Origin: an uncultured Clostridia bacterium
GTDB taxonomy: Bacteria; Bacillota; Clostridia; TANB77; CAG-508
Assembly (NCBI GenBank): GCA_944390615.1
Contig: CALXRJ010000158.1
Coordinates: 1 to 16,756 of the forward strand
Length of the DNA stretch: 16,756 bases
Direction: 5' to 3'
Shown here one piece after another: positions 8,820 through 16,756 of the stretch. Positions within the stretch are counted from its first letter, which is position 1. Each line of letters begins with the position of its first letter. The translations under genes were made by a program, and so were the position numbers. Below the pieces are notes generated by a model. It saw only the letters and a list, made by a program, of their open reading frames with translations. It made no database searches and was not told where the DNA came from.

Positions 8820-8871
8820 TTATTTTTCCTCACTTTCTTCTACCAATTTTTAGCTACTGTTATAGGTGTAT

Positions 8872-11800
8872 TTATTTTTTATTGAGACAGTATTTTTTTG
8901 TAAAAAATTCCCATGCTGTTTTATAATCTTCTATGCGGTCACATTTATCAAAAGGTGCTACATATTCTATCGTTCTTTCTATAGGTCCTCCTGGCATGGT
9001 ATCATCTGTAATCGTACGATAAAATTTTTCACCAGGCTTTGCCTCTTTTATTTGCTCAAATTCTGCTCTTTTATAGGTCAAATCTCCCCTATTTTTAGCT
9101 GAAAATACAATTCTTCCGTTCGCATCATACCAAGTATCATTTTCATAAGACTGTAAAATATAAAATTGAATCTGATAAGCTGTCATTAAATCTTTTAACG
9201 TCATTCCAAGTGCTAACGCTGATAATACGTCAATTTCTACTAATGCTTGTCTTCTTTCATAATCGGTTCTCAATGGTGTGTTCCAATCCCATTTTTCTTT
9301 TAAATTTTTAAATTTGTTTGGATTTAGTCTATTGTCAACTTTTGACCACTCATATTTTTTGGTATTTTTCGAAATCCAATCTTGATACAATTCCGCATAA
9401 TTTTGTGTTAAACAATTTAATAGGATTGTTCTGCTTATAATTTCATCATCATATTTTGAATTCGTAATTGGCAGAGCAGATGCACAATTAAAATTCATAT
9501 TACTTTTTCCTGTTGTTTTGATTAAAAAATCAAAAGGAATAGATGACCATAATCCAGCAGATAGTAACATATCATGTGTATTTCGAAAAGCAAAGGATAT
9601 TAATCCATTAATATGCATTGCATTTTTAGCTGCAATGGTATTAACTAAAGTTCTTTCTCCTCCTTGGCCTAACATTTTTCTGGTAATAATTCTATAACAT
9701 TCATTTACTTTTGTATACCAGGTGGTGTTTGAAATATTGTTATAAAATTTTTCAGGATCTGATTTTGGAAAATAATTACATCTCTGTATATATTTTTCAT
9801 CAATAGCCGTTAAATCTATGTTATCATAATCTGAATTTAAATTGCATTCTCTCCTAGATGTTTTATACAAAGGATTCGCAATCCAAATATGTGGTCCTGA
9901 CATAATGGTTTCTTGGATGTTTTTTTTTTTTTTTTCTCTTCTTTGGATGTCATTTGATTTTTGTGCATTTACTTCATGCCACATTTCACTAACAGTTATA
10001 TTTTTTTCTTCACTTCCTATTGTTTTTTTATGTTTTGCAAAACAAAATAAAATATCTAAAATTTCAGTTTGGTGAATAACCGGTAATTTAGCTTCTTTCC
10101 AGTTTTTGCTTCCATCAAATAATTTAGCAAATAAAATCAACTGATTTTTTCCAATGGGAATAATTCTATTTTTATGTCCTTTTGTATTCCAATTGCCATT
10201 CTTATCTTTAATACCAGGAACTTCTGCTTCTCCTGTTTCATCTGCATAACATTGGGTGATACAATCTACGGAAAACAAATCATTTATGGAATCAAAAGAT
10301 GGTGTTTCTTTTTTTTCTCCATAAATATTTAAACTAAATTTTTTACTATGATGAACATCTGCAAATAAATGTAATTCATTGATAAATTGAAAGTGTTTTC
10401 TTAATCTTGTATATAATTCTTCTCTAAGAATGGTTCCATTTGGATCATCATAGATTCCTTCTGGATGGACAAAAGCTTCTACTCCCTTGGTTTTAGAAAG
10501 ATACCATGCTTGTGGTAAAAAACATTTAAATAAATCTGTTTGCTGTCCTTTTAGCAATGGATAATTTTGTTCTGCATTTAAAAAGTTTTGTTGCCCTGCT
10601 ATATTGGAAAATTCATGATAATACATTTTTTTAATGGAATCCTGCTTTAATACTTGATTCCTGTATTCTACTAATTGAGAGGCATTTAACTTTTTAACAG
10701 CAATTAAAGGGTTATTATCAGAAAGGACCCCTTGCTCTTCCCACTCTAATTTTACCCAAGGTGGATTTCCTATCATTAAATCAAATCCGCCTTTTTCTTC
10801 AAATAAATCTGCAAATTCTAGTTCCCAATGCATAAAATGGTTTTCATTTGCAATGTTTCTAACAAGTGCTAAACGTTCTTCTGTTTCACATAATTTATCC
10901 AAATTTACTTGCCCTAAATCTTCATATTTTTCTTGTATTTCTTTTGCTATTGAACCGATCGCTGTATCAAATAAGGAAGTTTGATAAACAGTTTGTCCAT
11001 TATCTAATATGTTAAATTTTCCTTCATGCCCTTCTTGTTTTACAGACATAATACCACCTTCTAGAATTAAAGACATATCATAGATATATTCACTTCTGGA
11101 TGGTAAAAGTTCTGCTTTATCAATCGGCCAAAACCATAGAGAACACCAATAATCCATGGCAAATTTTAATCTTGCATATGGTCCTGCATTTTCCATTTTT
11201 TCTGATTTATATAAATTTCTATAAATCATATCTTTTTGCCTGATGGTAGTATGAGAATCTTCTCTTTCATCTTCATGTCCATATACAGATAATTTGTCTG
11301 TTGTTTTGGCTTTAATTTCTTTTCTAAGTTCTACTTGTTTATCCCATAATTTGTCAATCACAGAAGAAATTCTTAATAAAGATTCAATTTCATCTGGGGT
11401 ATAGGGTTTTATAAATTCTTTGTTCCAATTTTTCATATAAGTGATATGCTCTTTTTCTAATTCTTTGATAATTCTGTCTTTATAAGAACACATACCTGGA
11501 TCACCAGTTAAAAAATGATAAATTTGTCTTTTGGCATTTTTTGTTTTTTGGGTATTTCTTTTCATACCAGGATCAAGTCTCTTGGGTGGTTTGTTATACC
11601 ATTGCAGATAACTATTGGTAGCAGCTAATTGTTCTGTATTATATACTTGTCTTCTTGCCCCAATTAAAGAATTTCCATTTACAATTTGCGTACCAAACCA
11701 TGGTACATAGCCACCTTTACAAATGGTATTAAGCCATAAAGATACTTCTGCCAATTCCACTGCTGTAGGATTTAAATCTACACCATAAATATTTCTACTA

Positions 11801-13665
11801 GCAATATACATTTTAACTTTCTGAACTTGATCATATCTTTCTTCATAGGGAATGATTTCTCCTAATTCTTCTTGTTTTTTATTAATGTAACTTTCTGCTA
11901 ATTGATTAATTGCTTCATTCAAGAAGGCAGCACTTCCCATAGCAGGTTCACATATGGTTAAATTTAATATTTCATCTGCACTCTTTCCTTCTAATAATTC
12001 TTGTAAAGCATATTTGACAAGACATTTTGTTAAAACTTCTGGCGTATAATAAGAAGCTGATTTTTCTCTTTCTCTTCCAGCTAACCTGTAAATAAAGGTT
12101 CCTTTTTCATATTTACGCGGTTTTCCTTTATTGGCACCACTTTCATATCTTACTCTTTCTTCTTCTGTATACTGATCTAATTCTGCCTCAGAAATGAAAT
12201 AACCAACTTCTAATTCATCAAAATTATCTTTTGCTCTTTTTACTTCATATAAAATATGTTCAGCAATAAAACCTCTATAGGATAATAAGGCTTCATAAAC
12301 AGAACCTAGTTGGTTTATACCAAGATTGGAATAAGATATTCTCCCTTTTCCTGTTTTATCACTTCTTGCAATACTCATGAGTCTGATAATTTTTATCATA
12401 ACACAATTGCGAAGTTTTATATGACTAATTAAATTCGTTAATTTTGGATCAAATATATGGGCTTTTAGTGGTTCTATAATAAAAGCATCGTGAATGGAGT
12501 CCATTTTTTCTGCTTCAATGAGTTGTTCTTGATTTTCGGGATAGCCATGATAAATAATATGAAATAATTTATTTATACTATCTCCTAAATAATAGCCATT
12601 GTCTACTTCTTCGTTATCTTCTTTTATTTCATCAACTACATCTCGAAGTGTTTCTAATGAATACCCAGTTACATAGGAAATGTCTTTCATAGGAGCATAT
12701 CCTAATTCTGGTCTGGCTTCTATAAATAAAACAAATAACATTCTATACATATAACGCAAACATTGCATCGTAAGTTCTGCTGCATCAATTGGATTTTCTT
12801 TAAAATCTCGCTGTTCCTGATTTTTAAAATAATAGATTACTTCATTTCCTAATAATTCTATACATTCTCTTAAAGCATATTTTAAATCTTGTGAAATACC
12901 TGCTGCATGTTTGTTGGAATTTTCATTTAATTCATCTAAAAGAGATTTCCCTTCCTTAGGACATAAAGAATCCTTGTGCAATAAAACAGCCATTGCTTGT
13001 AAGCAAGACTCTTCTCTCCTGGCAAATATTTCTTTTAAATCAAATCCTAAGTATCTCTTTTCATTCCATTTGTTCCTGTCCATTAATGCTATTCCATTTA
13101 TGCCAATTACGATGATCCATCTAGGAGGATTATCATTGTCAAAAAATGATTTTGTCACTAAGTCTTCACAATTAAAATCTGTATTGCTATAGGTTTCTCC
13201 CCCTTCTTCTTCTATCTTACCGTCAAATATATTTCCATATAATACATCTTCATCATCTTCTTTATTTTGAGATAATAAAATCCAAAGTAAAGGATTTCCT
13301 GCCTCTGTTTTTATTTCTTTATATACCGGAACTTGAATGCCTTGATTCATTTTCTCTATAAAAGGCTCTGCTTTGTCATAACCTAAAGATTCTAAATATT
13401 TGTCTGCCATTTCTTTTATAATCCATAAAATACTCTGATTACTTCTTGTTCTCAAATATTTTTCATGTGCTGTATAATAGGATTTTGCATTTTCTTTTAA
13501 TAAGGACCACGGTGTTTTTGTATTTTTACTTGCTCTAGCAGCATCTCTCCACTCTGAAATAGTGGCAGAAGCATTTTCTTCAAAAATGGAAGAAAAATAG
13601 TGATTGGTATAATATTCATTATAATTGTTAATTCCTGTATATATTTTTGCCATTTTAAATTTCAT
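8872..13665 (-). CDS. Large Eco57I/PglX-type N6-adenine DNA methyltransferase (DrmMI-like)
   Basis: Predicted SAM-dependent adenine-N6 methyltransferase that would mark host DNA as self. Residues 1-500 are a helical, charged N-terminal region like that of PglX/DrmMI. The catalytic core has SASYYTPEVLTKCLV (536-550, motif X region), motif I EPAMGSAAFL (573-582), a motif II acidic residue in YGVDLNPTAVELAE (627-640, D630), and motif IV IGNPPWV (965-971), the NPPY/W loop that flips adenine. The ~320-residue insertion between motifs II and IV is usual for large Eco57I-type enzymes. The C-terminal ~600 residues probably hold target recognition. No separate endonuclease motif is obvious. An uninterrupted A16 tract codes for residues 1244-1249. 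Two in-frame ATGs (13665 and 13653) are possible starts. The first has two tandem AAGGA repeats directly before it, the distal one 5 nt away, so I keep it. The gap to the SNF2 gene is 55 bp. A BREX PglX is the main alternative, but no pglZ or brxC/brxL neighbour is present here. Confidence 0.88.
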   Translation of the reverse strand: MKFKMAKIYTGINNYNEYYTNHYFSSIFEENASATISEWRDAARASKNTKTPWSLLKENAKSYYTAHEKYLRTRSNQSILWIIKEMADKYLESLGYDKAEPFIEKMNQGIQVPVYKEIKTEAGNPLLWILLSQNKEDDEDVLYGNIFDGKIEEEGGETYSNTDFNCEDLVTKSFFDNDNPPRWIIVIGINGIALMDRNKWNEKRYLGFDLKEIFARREESCLQAMAVLLHKDSLCPKEGKSLLDELNENSNKHAAGISQDLKYALRECIELLGNEVIYYFKNQEQRDFKENPIDAAELTMQCLRYMYRMLFVLFIEARPELGYAPMKDISYVTGYSLETLRDVVDEIKEDNEEVDNGYYLGDSINKLFHIIYHGYPENQEQLIEAEKMDSIHDAFIIEPLKAHIFDPKLTNLISHIKLRNCVMIKIIRLMSIARSDKTGKGRISYSNLGINQLGSVYEALLSYRGFIAEHILYEVKRAKDNFDELEVGYFISEAELDQYTEEERVRYESGANKGKPRKYEKGTFIYRLAGREREKSASYYTPEVLTKCLVKYALQELLEGKSADEILNLTICEPAMGSAAFLNEAINQLAESYINKKQEELGEIIPYEERYDQVQKVKMYIASRNIYGVDLNPTAVELAEVSLWLNTICKGGYVPWFGTQIVNGNSLIGARRQVYNTEQLAATNSYLQWYNKPPKRLDPGMKRNTQKTKNAKRQIYHFLTGDPGMCSYKDRIIKELEKEHITYMKNWNKEFIKPYTPDEIESLLRISSVIDKLWDKQVELRKEIKAKTTDKLSVYGHEDEREDSHTTIRQKDMIYRNLYKSEKMENAGPYARLKFAMDYWCSLWFWPIDKAELLPSRSEYIYDMSLILEGGIMSVKQEGHEGKFNILDNGQTVYQTSLFDTAIGSIAKEIQEKYEDLGQVNLDKLCETEERLALVRNIANENHFMHWELEFADLFEEKGGFDLMIGNPPWVKLEWEEQGVLSDNNPLIAVKKLNASQLVEYRNQVLKQDSIKKMYYHEFSNIAGQQNFLNAEQNYPLLKGQQTDLFKCFLPQAWYLSKTKGVEAFVHPEGIYDDPNGTILREELYTRLRKHFQFINELHLFADVHHSKKFSLNIYGEKKETPSFDSINDLFSVDCITQCYADETGEAEVPGIKDKNGNWNTKGHKNRIIPIGKNQLILFAKLFDGSKNWKEAKLPVIHQTEILDILFCFAKHKKTIGSEEKNITVSEMWHEVNAQKSNDIQRREKKKKNIQETIMSGPHIWIANPLYKTSRRECNLNSDYDNIDLTAIDEKYIQRCNYFPKSDPEKFYNNISNTTWYTKVNECYRIITRKMLGQGGERTLVNTIAAKNAMHINGLISFAFRNTHDMLLSAGLWSSIPFDFLIKTTGKSNMNFNCASALPITNSKYDDEIISRTILLNCLTQNYAELYQDWISKNTKKYEWSKVDNRLNPNKFKNLKEKWDWNTPLRTDYERRQALVEIDVLSALALGMTLKDLMTAYQIQFYILQSYENDTWYDANGRIVFSAKNRGDLTYKRAEFEQIKEAKPGEKFYRTITDDTMPGGPIERTIEYVAPFDKCDRIEDYKTAWEFFTKKYCLNKK
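9920..9935 (-). repeat. A16 homopolymer inside the methyltransferase coding sequence
   Basis: Sixteen consecutive T on the plus strand, that is sixteen A in the mRNA sense, spanning Glu1244-Lys1245..1248-Asn1249. One base more would end translation after about 20 codons, and one base fewer after about 30 codons. Either removes the last ~350 residues, part of the probable target-recognition region. Tracts this long are prone to replication and RNA-polymerase slippage, so this is a candidate phase-variation or slippage site. The tract in the assembly keeps the frame open. Confidence 0.9.
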
Positions 13666-13720
13666 TCCTTTCCTTTTTTGTTTCCACTCTCACATCGCTA
13701 TGAAATAAAATTCTTACAAG

Positions 13721-16561
13721 CTACACTTCCATCAATACTGCTATAACTTTTATAAAGGGTTGATTTTTTGCTTGAATACTATCTTCATACCATTGCCAAT
13801 AATGATGAAATACTTCTTCTATTTTGTTTTTTTGTAATTGCTTTGTTCTACTTAATTGTTCTTCAAAAAGACTTAATTGGTGATAATTTAAATGTTTTTG
13901 TTTTAAATTTTCTATCTTTTCTGAATAAGTTAATGCTTCTGTTGCCATTTTATCATCATATTTTTGATAAATATCAGATAATATGTTTTTTACTTTGTCT
14001 ATAGCCTTGTTCATATTATCTTGTGCCATTTTTAAATGCTCTTCGCGGATGATATTTTCATTAGGGATTACTTTATCTCCTAATTTTGTTTTTTCTAATA
14101 AATCTTTTATCGATAAAATATCGATTATTTCATTATCTTGGATCTTAATGCCATACCATTCATCTATAACTGGTGTAGAACGCCTATTAAAAATAGAACC
14201 TGAAATAATATAGAGAATGGATTGCTTAGAATCTGCGGATCGAAATCCTAGTACAGGTGCTTCTCCTCGTCCAAATAGTAATTTTGATTTATCATTTATC
14301 CAATGATAGATTGGATGTAACCCCCATAAAAATTGTGTTTGAGGCCATGCTTCTTCTGATAAATCATTTTGCATACATCGTTTCATCTCATCCATAATAA
14401 ATTCTTTATTGGGACTTAATTTTAATTTATTTCCTGCCAGAAATACTTCATCTGGTATTTGGGCTTTTAATCTTCTTTTCATTTCATCTGTTAATTCAAT
14501 TTCTACACTATCTGCAATTTCTAATTCATTTGCTATATGTTCCGATTTTTCATTGAATACAGATATAGCTTGTAATAAATATTCTTTATCTGTATATAAA
14601 GTAATGTCATTAACTGTTTCACACGGTGTATTTTCTTTTTCATCTGTTTGCATCAGTAATTCAAAAGGATCAAACTCTTCTGAAGTAGTTTCTAATTGTT
14701 TTTCAAATTCTTCACTTGAAACATTATTTTCCATTACATTGGCAACTTCTTGTTCTTCTTCTGCTACATTAAATTTTCCCATTAATAAGGTTGGATCTCC
14801 TATATTTTTATAAGCTTGCTCTTCTTTTTGAATGAGAACTTCCATAATTCTGGCATCACCTTTTATTTTTTCATTTGTACTTTGAATTAAAAAGTATCTA
14901 ATATCTGGTTTTTCTTTTTGACCATATCGATCAATTCTTCCATTTCTTTGTTGAAATACCATTAGTGACCATGGTATATCAAAATGAATTAATCTATGAC
15001 TTAGGTAATGTAAATTAATTCCTTCTGAAGCAACATCAGAAGCTACTAATATTCTTATCTTGGATTCTTCTCTGCCAAAATCTTCTACGATTTTTTGTTG
15101 CTCTAAATCTGACATGCCTCCATGCATTTCTTGTATTTGCTCTTCATCCATGAGTAAGTCTTTTTTTAAATTTTTGGAAAGCCATTTCATGGTTTCAATT
15201 CTTTCTGTAAAAATAACGATTCTATCATTTTTAGCCTTTTCCCAATGATAGTCTTTCCTGTTTAGTAAATCTAATAATTGCTGATATCTAGAAAAAGATT
15301 TAGCATCTATTTGTTCTAAAAGATTTTTGAATTGTTTTAATGTGTGAATATCTTTAAAGTTGTCCTTTCCATACTTGTTTGCCAGTTTTTTTATTCTTTC
15401 TTCTATACTTTTGATACAAGCTGCTGGAGAAGAGAATAAAGCTTTTTCTAGATTGGTTTTAAAGAGTTGTCCAGTTATTTTTTTATGCTCTTGATCCATT
15501 TCTAGTTTCATATTAACAAAATAGGTATATACTGTTTCTTCTAGATTGGTTGCTTTGCATTTTTCGATATTTACTTCTCTTTCTTGAAAAGTTGTCATTA
15601 GTTGATTTTTTACATCTTTTTTAAATCTTCTTACACATAATCCTTTGATATCTTCTTTGGTATAATCATGCGGATTTGCTATTGCTGTTGGATCAAGCAT
15701 ATTCATTAAAGAAGCAAAACTTTCTGCTTTTCCATCATGTGGAGTCGCCGAAAGTAAAATTAAGGTATCACTTTTTTGGGCTAAAAGTTGAGCAAGTTTT
15801 GATCTTTGTGCTTGTTTCATTCCTCTGTCTGCTACATTATGTGCCTCATCTATTACAATAATATCCCAATAAGCATTTTCAAGATGTGTTCTATATTCTA
15901 CATCTCTTTTTAAGGTATCAATTGAAATAATGGTTTTATCATAATAGAAAAATGGATTATAGTTTGATGGTAATGCATTTCTTATTTTTTGAATTTTATG
16001 GGAATCTAAACGAATTAAAGGTATGGAAAATCGATTCCACATTTCTTTTTGAAATTGTACCATCATACTTTTTACTGTTACAACAAGAATTCTTTTTCCT
16101 TTTCCTCTCATGATTAATTCAGACATTAAAATACCTGCCTCTAGCGTTTTTCCTAATCCAACACTATCTGCAATTAAAATTCTTTGTCTATGATTTTTTA
16201 AACTCATGGCTGTTGGAACTAATTGGAAATCCATTAAATCCATGGCAGCTTTATGTCCTATATGAATTTTGGAATCAGTTGGTATTTTTTGTCTTAAATT
16301 ACTCTCTATATATAATTTTGATTTTTTGAAAAAGGATGAAGAATCTGGCACCAATTTTGTATTGGTTGGATCTATGATGGTAATATCATCTTCTAAATCC
16401 TCTAAAAACACGCATTCTTTATCTTTTACTAAAGGGGATATTCCAATACAATAAATTGATTTGTTGCCAAAACTGTTTTTATCTATTTTTTTGATCATCC
16501 ATTCTTCATCACGAACTAATATTCTTAATCCTGGTGCTAATTTTTCTGCTAATTTTTCCAT
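13721..16561 (-). CDS. SNF2/RapA-like SF2 helicase (DrmD-like), first gene of the operon
   Basis: Predicted ATP-dependent dsDNA translocase. After a ~100-residue N-terminal domain it shows motif I ADSVGLGKT (131-139), motif Ia region KRILVVTVKSM (156-166), motif II DEAH (238-241), motif III LLSATPHDG (269-277), a second RecA lobe with VIFTERIETMKWL (449-461), motif V LVASDVASEGINL (505-517) and motif VI QQRNGRIDRYGQ (537-548). This is the RapA/HepA-type pattern also found in DrmD of class 1 DISARM. All ATPase motifs look intact. An acidic, probably flexible linker (about 596-648) leads to a C-terminal domain of ~300 residues without a known motif, ending in a helical segment rich in Lys, Glu and Gln (840-915). 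The start at 16561 has only a modest GGAG ribosome binding site (16573-16576) 11 nt upstream. No better in-frame start is seen. It is the promoter-proximal gene. Confidence 0.88.
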   Translation of the reverse strand: MEKLAEKLAPGLRILVRDEEWMIKKIDKNSFGNKSIYCIGISPLVKDKECVFLEDLEDDITIIDPTNTKLVPDSSSFFKKSKLYIESNLRQKIPTDSKIHIGHKAAMDLMDFQLVPTAMSLKNHRQRILIADSVGLGKTLEAGILMSELIMRGKGKRILVVTVKSMMVQFQKEMWNRFSIPLIRLDSHKIQKIRNALPSNYNPFFYYDKTIISIDTLKRDVEYRTHLENAYWDIIVIDEAHNVADRGMKQAQRSKLAQLLAQKSDTLILLSATPHDGKAESFASLMNMLDPTAIANPHDYTKEDIKGLCVRRFKKDVKNQLMTTFQEREVNIEKCKATNLEETVYTYFVNMKLEMDQEHKKITGQLFKTNLEKALFSSPAACIKSIEERIKKLANKYGKDNFKDIHTLKQFKNLLEQIDAKSFSRYQQLLDLLNRKDYHWEKAKNDRIVIFTERIETMKWLSKNLKKDLLMDEEQIQEMHGGMSDLEQQKIVEDFGREESKIRILVASDVASEGINLHYLSHRLIHFDIPWSLMVFQQRNGRIDRYGQKEKPDIRYFLIQSTNEKIKGDARIMEVLIQKEEQAYKNIGDPTLLMGKFNVAEEEQEVANVMENNVSSEEFEKQLETTSEEFDPFELLMQTDEKENTPCETVNDITLYTDKEYLLQAISVFNEKSEHIANELEIADSVEIELTDEMKRRLKAQIPDEVFLAGNKLKLSPNKEFIMDEMKRCMQNDLSEEAWPQTQFLWGLHPIYHWINDKSKLLFGRGEAPVLGFRSADSKQSILYIISGSIFNRRSTPVIDEWYGIKIQDNEIIDILSIKDLLEKTKLGDKVIPNENIIREEHLKMAQDNMNKAIDKVKNILSDIYQKYDDKMATEALTYSEKIENLKQKHLNYHQLSLFEEQLSRTKQLQKNKIEEVFHHYWQWYEDSIQAKNQPFIKVIAVLMEV

Positions 16562-16598
16562 ATTTTTTGTTTCTCCATCTTTTTTATCTTATCTTTAT

Positions 16599-16627
16599 GT
16601 TATATCATAAAAACCTTAATTTAACAA
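16599..16627 (-). promoter_or_regulatory. Candidate sigma-A promoter of the operon (extended -10)
   Basis: On the minus strand: -35 TTGTTA (16622-16627), 17-nt spacer, -10 TATAAC (16599-16604) with an upstream TGA giving the extended -10 form TGnTATAAC. It lies about 38 nt upstream of the SNF2-gene ATG, which leaves a short leader. The -35 matches consensus at 4 of 6 positions and the -10 at 5 of 6. In such AT-rich DNA chance matches are common, but the spacing and position (first gap upstream of the operon, after a terminator-like hairpin) favour it. Confidence 0.5.
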
Positions 16628-16666
16628 TAATATTTGGAAAATTCGCAGGGAAATTTAATCCAATTA

Positions 16667-16701
16667 CAAAAATACAGGTTAGAAGTTTGACTTCTAACCT
16701 G
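16667..16701 (-). terminator. Rho-independent terminator-like hairpin upstream of the operon
   Basis: A perfect 12-bp inverted repeat (CAGGTTAGAAGT / ACTTCTAACCTG, 16675-16701) with a 3-nt loop. On the minus strand it is followed by TATTTTTG. This fits an intrinsic terminator for a minus-strand gene entering from the right edge and would separate it from the four-gene operon. On the plus strand no T-run follows, so termination is probably one-way. The T-tract is short (five T), and a protein-binding palindrome next to the promoter is the alternative. Confidence 0.6.
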
Positions 16702-16717
16702 ATAGTATGGTGCCGAC

Positions 16718-16756
16718 TTACTTCTTTTTTCTTTTGATTACCCAATAAAACATTGC
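16718..16756 (-). CDS. Possible C-terminal tail of an upstream gene (partial)
   Basis: The minus-strand frame from the window edge reads AMFYWVIKRKKK and then TAA at 16720-16718, 17 nt before the hairpin. A hydrophobic-then-basic tail ending just before a terminator-like hairpin is what the end of a membrane-associated or small protein gene would look like. Only 12 codons are visible, so this is weak and no function can be given. A second open frame crosses the hairpin and is less plausible. Confidence 0.25.
   Translation of the reverse strand, partial: AMFYWVIKRKKK

Noticed and set aside
8872..13665. The methyltransferase as PglX of a BREX system
   Set aside because: The enzyme type is similar, but no PglZ phosphatase, BrxC ATPase, BrxL or BrxA/B gene is in the window. 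The neighbours (SNF2 and DUF1998 helicases) fit DISARM better. It remains an alternative if the locus extends beyond the edges.
14409..14813. Plus-strand 134-codon ORF
   Set aside because: It lies wholly within the SNF2 helicase gene on the other strand. Its Ser/Asn-rich product is typical of antisense frames of AT-rich genes, and the other plus-strand frames inside the big genes are the same.
16706..16725. Resemblance of AAGTCGGCACC (minus strand) to the 3' end of a Cas9 tracrRNA
   Set aside because: There is no matching hairpin partner for this piece, no CRISPR repeats and no cas gene. It falls at the end of a possible coding tail.
420..16750. Direct repeat ACCCAATAAAA at 420-430 and 16740-16750, near both ends of the operon, as attachment sites
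   Set aside because: Only 11 bp of AT-rich sequence. The left copy is inside the last codons of the UvrD-like gene, and there is no integrase gene or tRNA in the window. Chance is the simpler reading.

Overview
This window is strongly AT-rich (I judge roughly 30% G+C by eye, not computed). It uses AGA/ATA-type codons and strong AGGAGG/GAGG-type ribosome binding sites, which suggests a low-GC Firmicute (Bacilli or Clostridia) or a close relative. TGA acts as a stop and Trp is read from TGG in the long genes, so a Mycoplasma-type code is unlikely. No tRNA, rRNA or CRISPR array was recognised.

Almost the whole window is one leftward (minus-strand) operon of four very large genes, about 16 kb. 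In transcription order they are: (1) 16561-13721, a 946-aa SNF2/RapA-type helicase (DrmD-like); (2) 13665-8872, a 1597-aa Eco57I/PglX-type N6-adenine DNA methyltransferase (DrmMI-like); (3) 8819-2520, a 2099-aa DEAD-type SF2 helicase with several Cys4 zinc motifs, a DUF1998 (MZB) domain and a candidate PD-(D/E)xK/Vsr-like nuclease segment (it covers DrmA plus DrmB in one chain); (4) 2517-418, a 699-aa SF1 UvrD/PcrA-like helicase with an N-terminal RelE/ParE-like domain. Gaps are 55, 52 and 2 bp. A candidate extended -10 promoter lies just upstream of gene 1. A hairpin with a T-tract, probably the terminator of the preceding gene, insulates the operon.

Gene order and content match class 1 DISARM anti-phage systems (drmD-drmMI-drmA-drmB-drmC) with two differences. 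The drmA and drmB functions are in one polypeptide with a possible built-in nuclease. The place of drmC (phospholipase-D family) is taken by the RelE-like/UvrD fusion. The likely division of labour is inferred: the methyltransferase marks host DNA; the SNF2 and DEAD/DUF1998 motors recognise or translocate on unmarked DNA; the nuclease-like segment and the SF1 helicase degrade or unwind it. An uninterrupted 16-A tract inside the methyltransferase coding sequence is a candidate phase-variation or transcriptional-slippage site.

The left 417 bp are eroded accessory DNA. They hold a small ORF with an in-frame stop, the first 11 codons of a Dam-type methyltransferase with a good ribosome binding site, and an internal piece of an IS3-family transposase joined directly to that truncated dam start. 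The right 195 bp are non-coding apart from a possible C-terminal tail of an upstream gene, the hairpin and the promoter.
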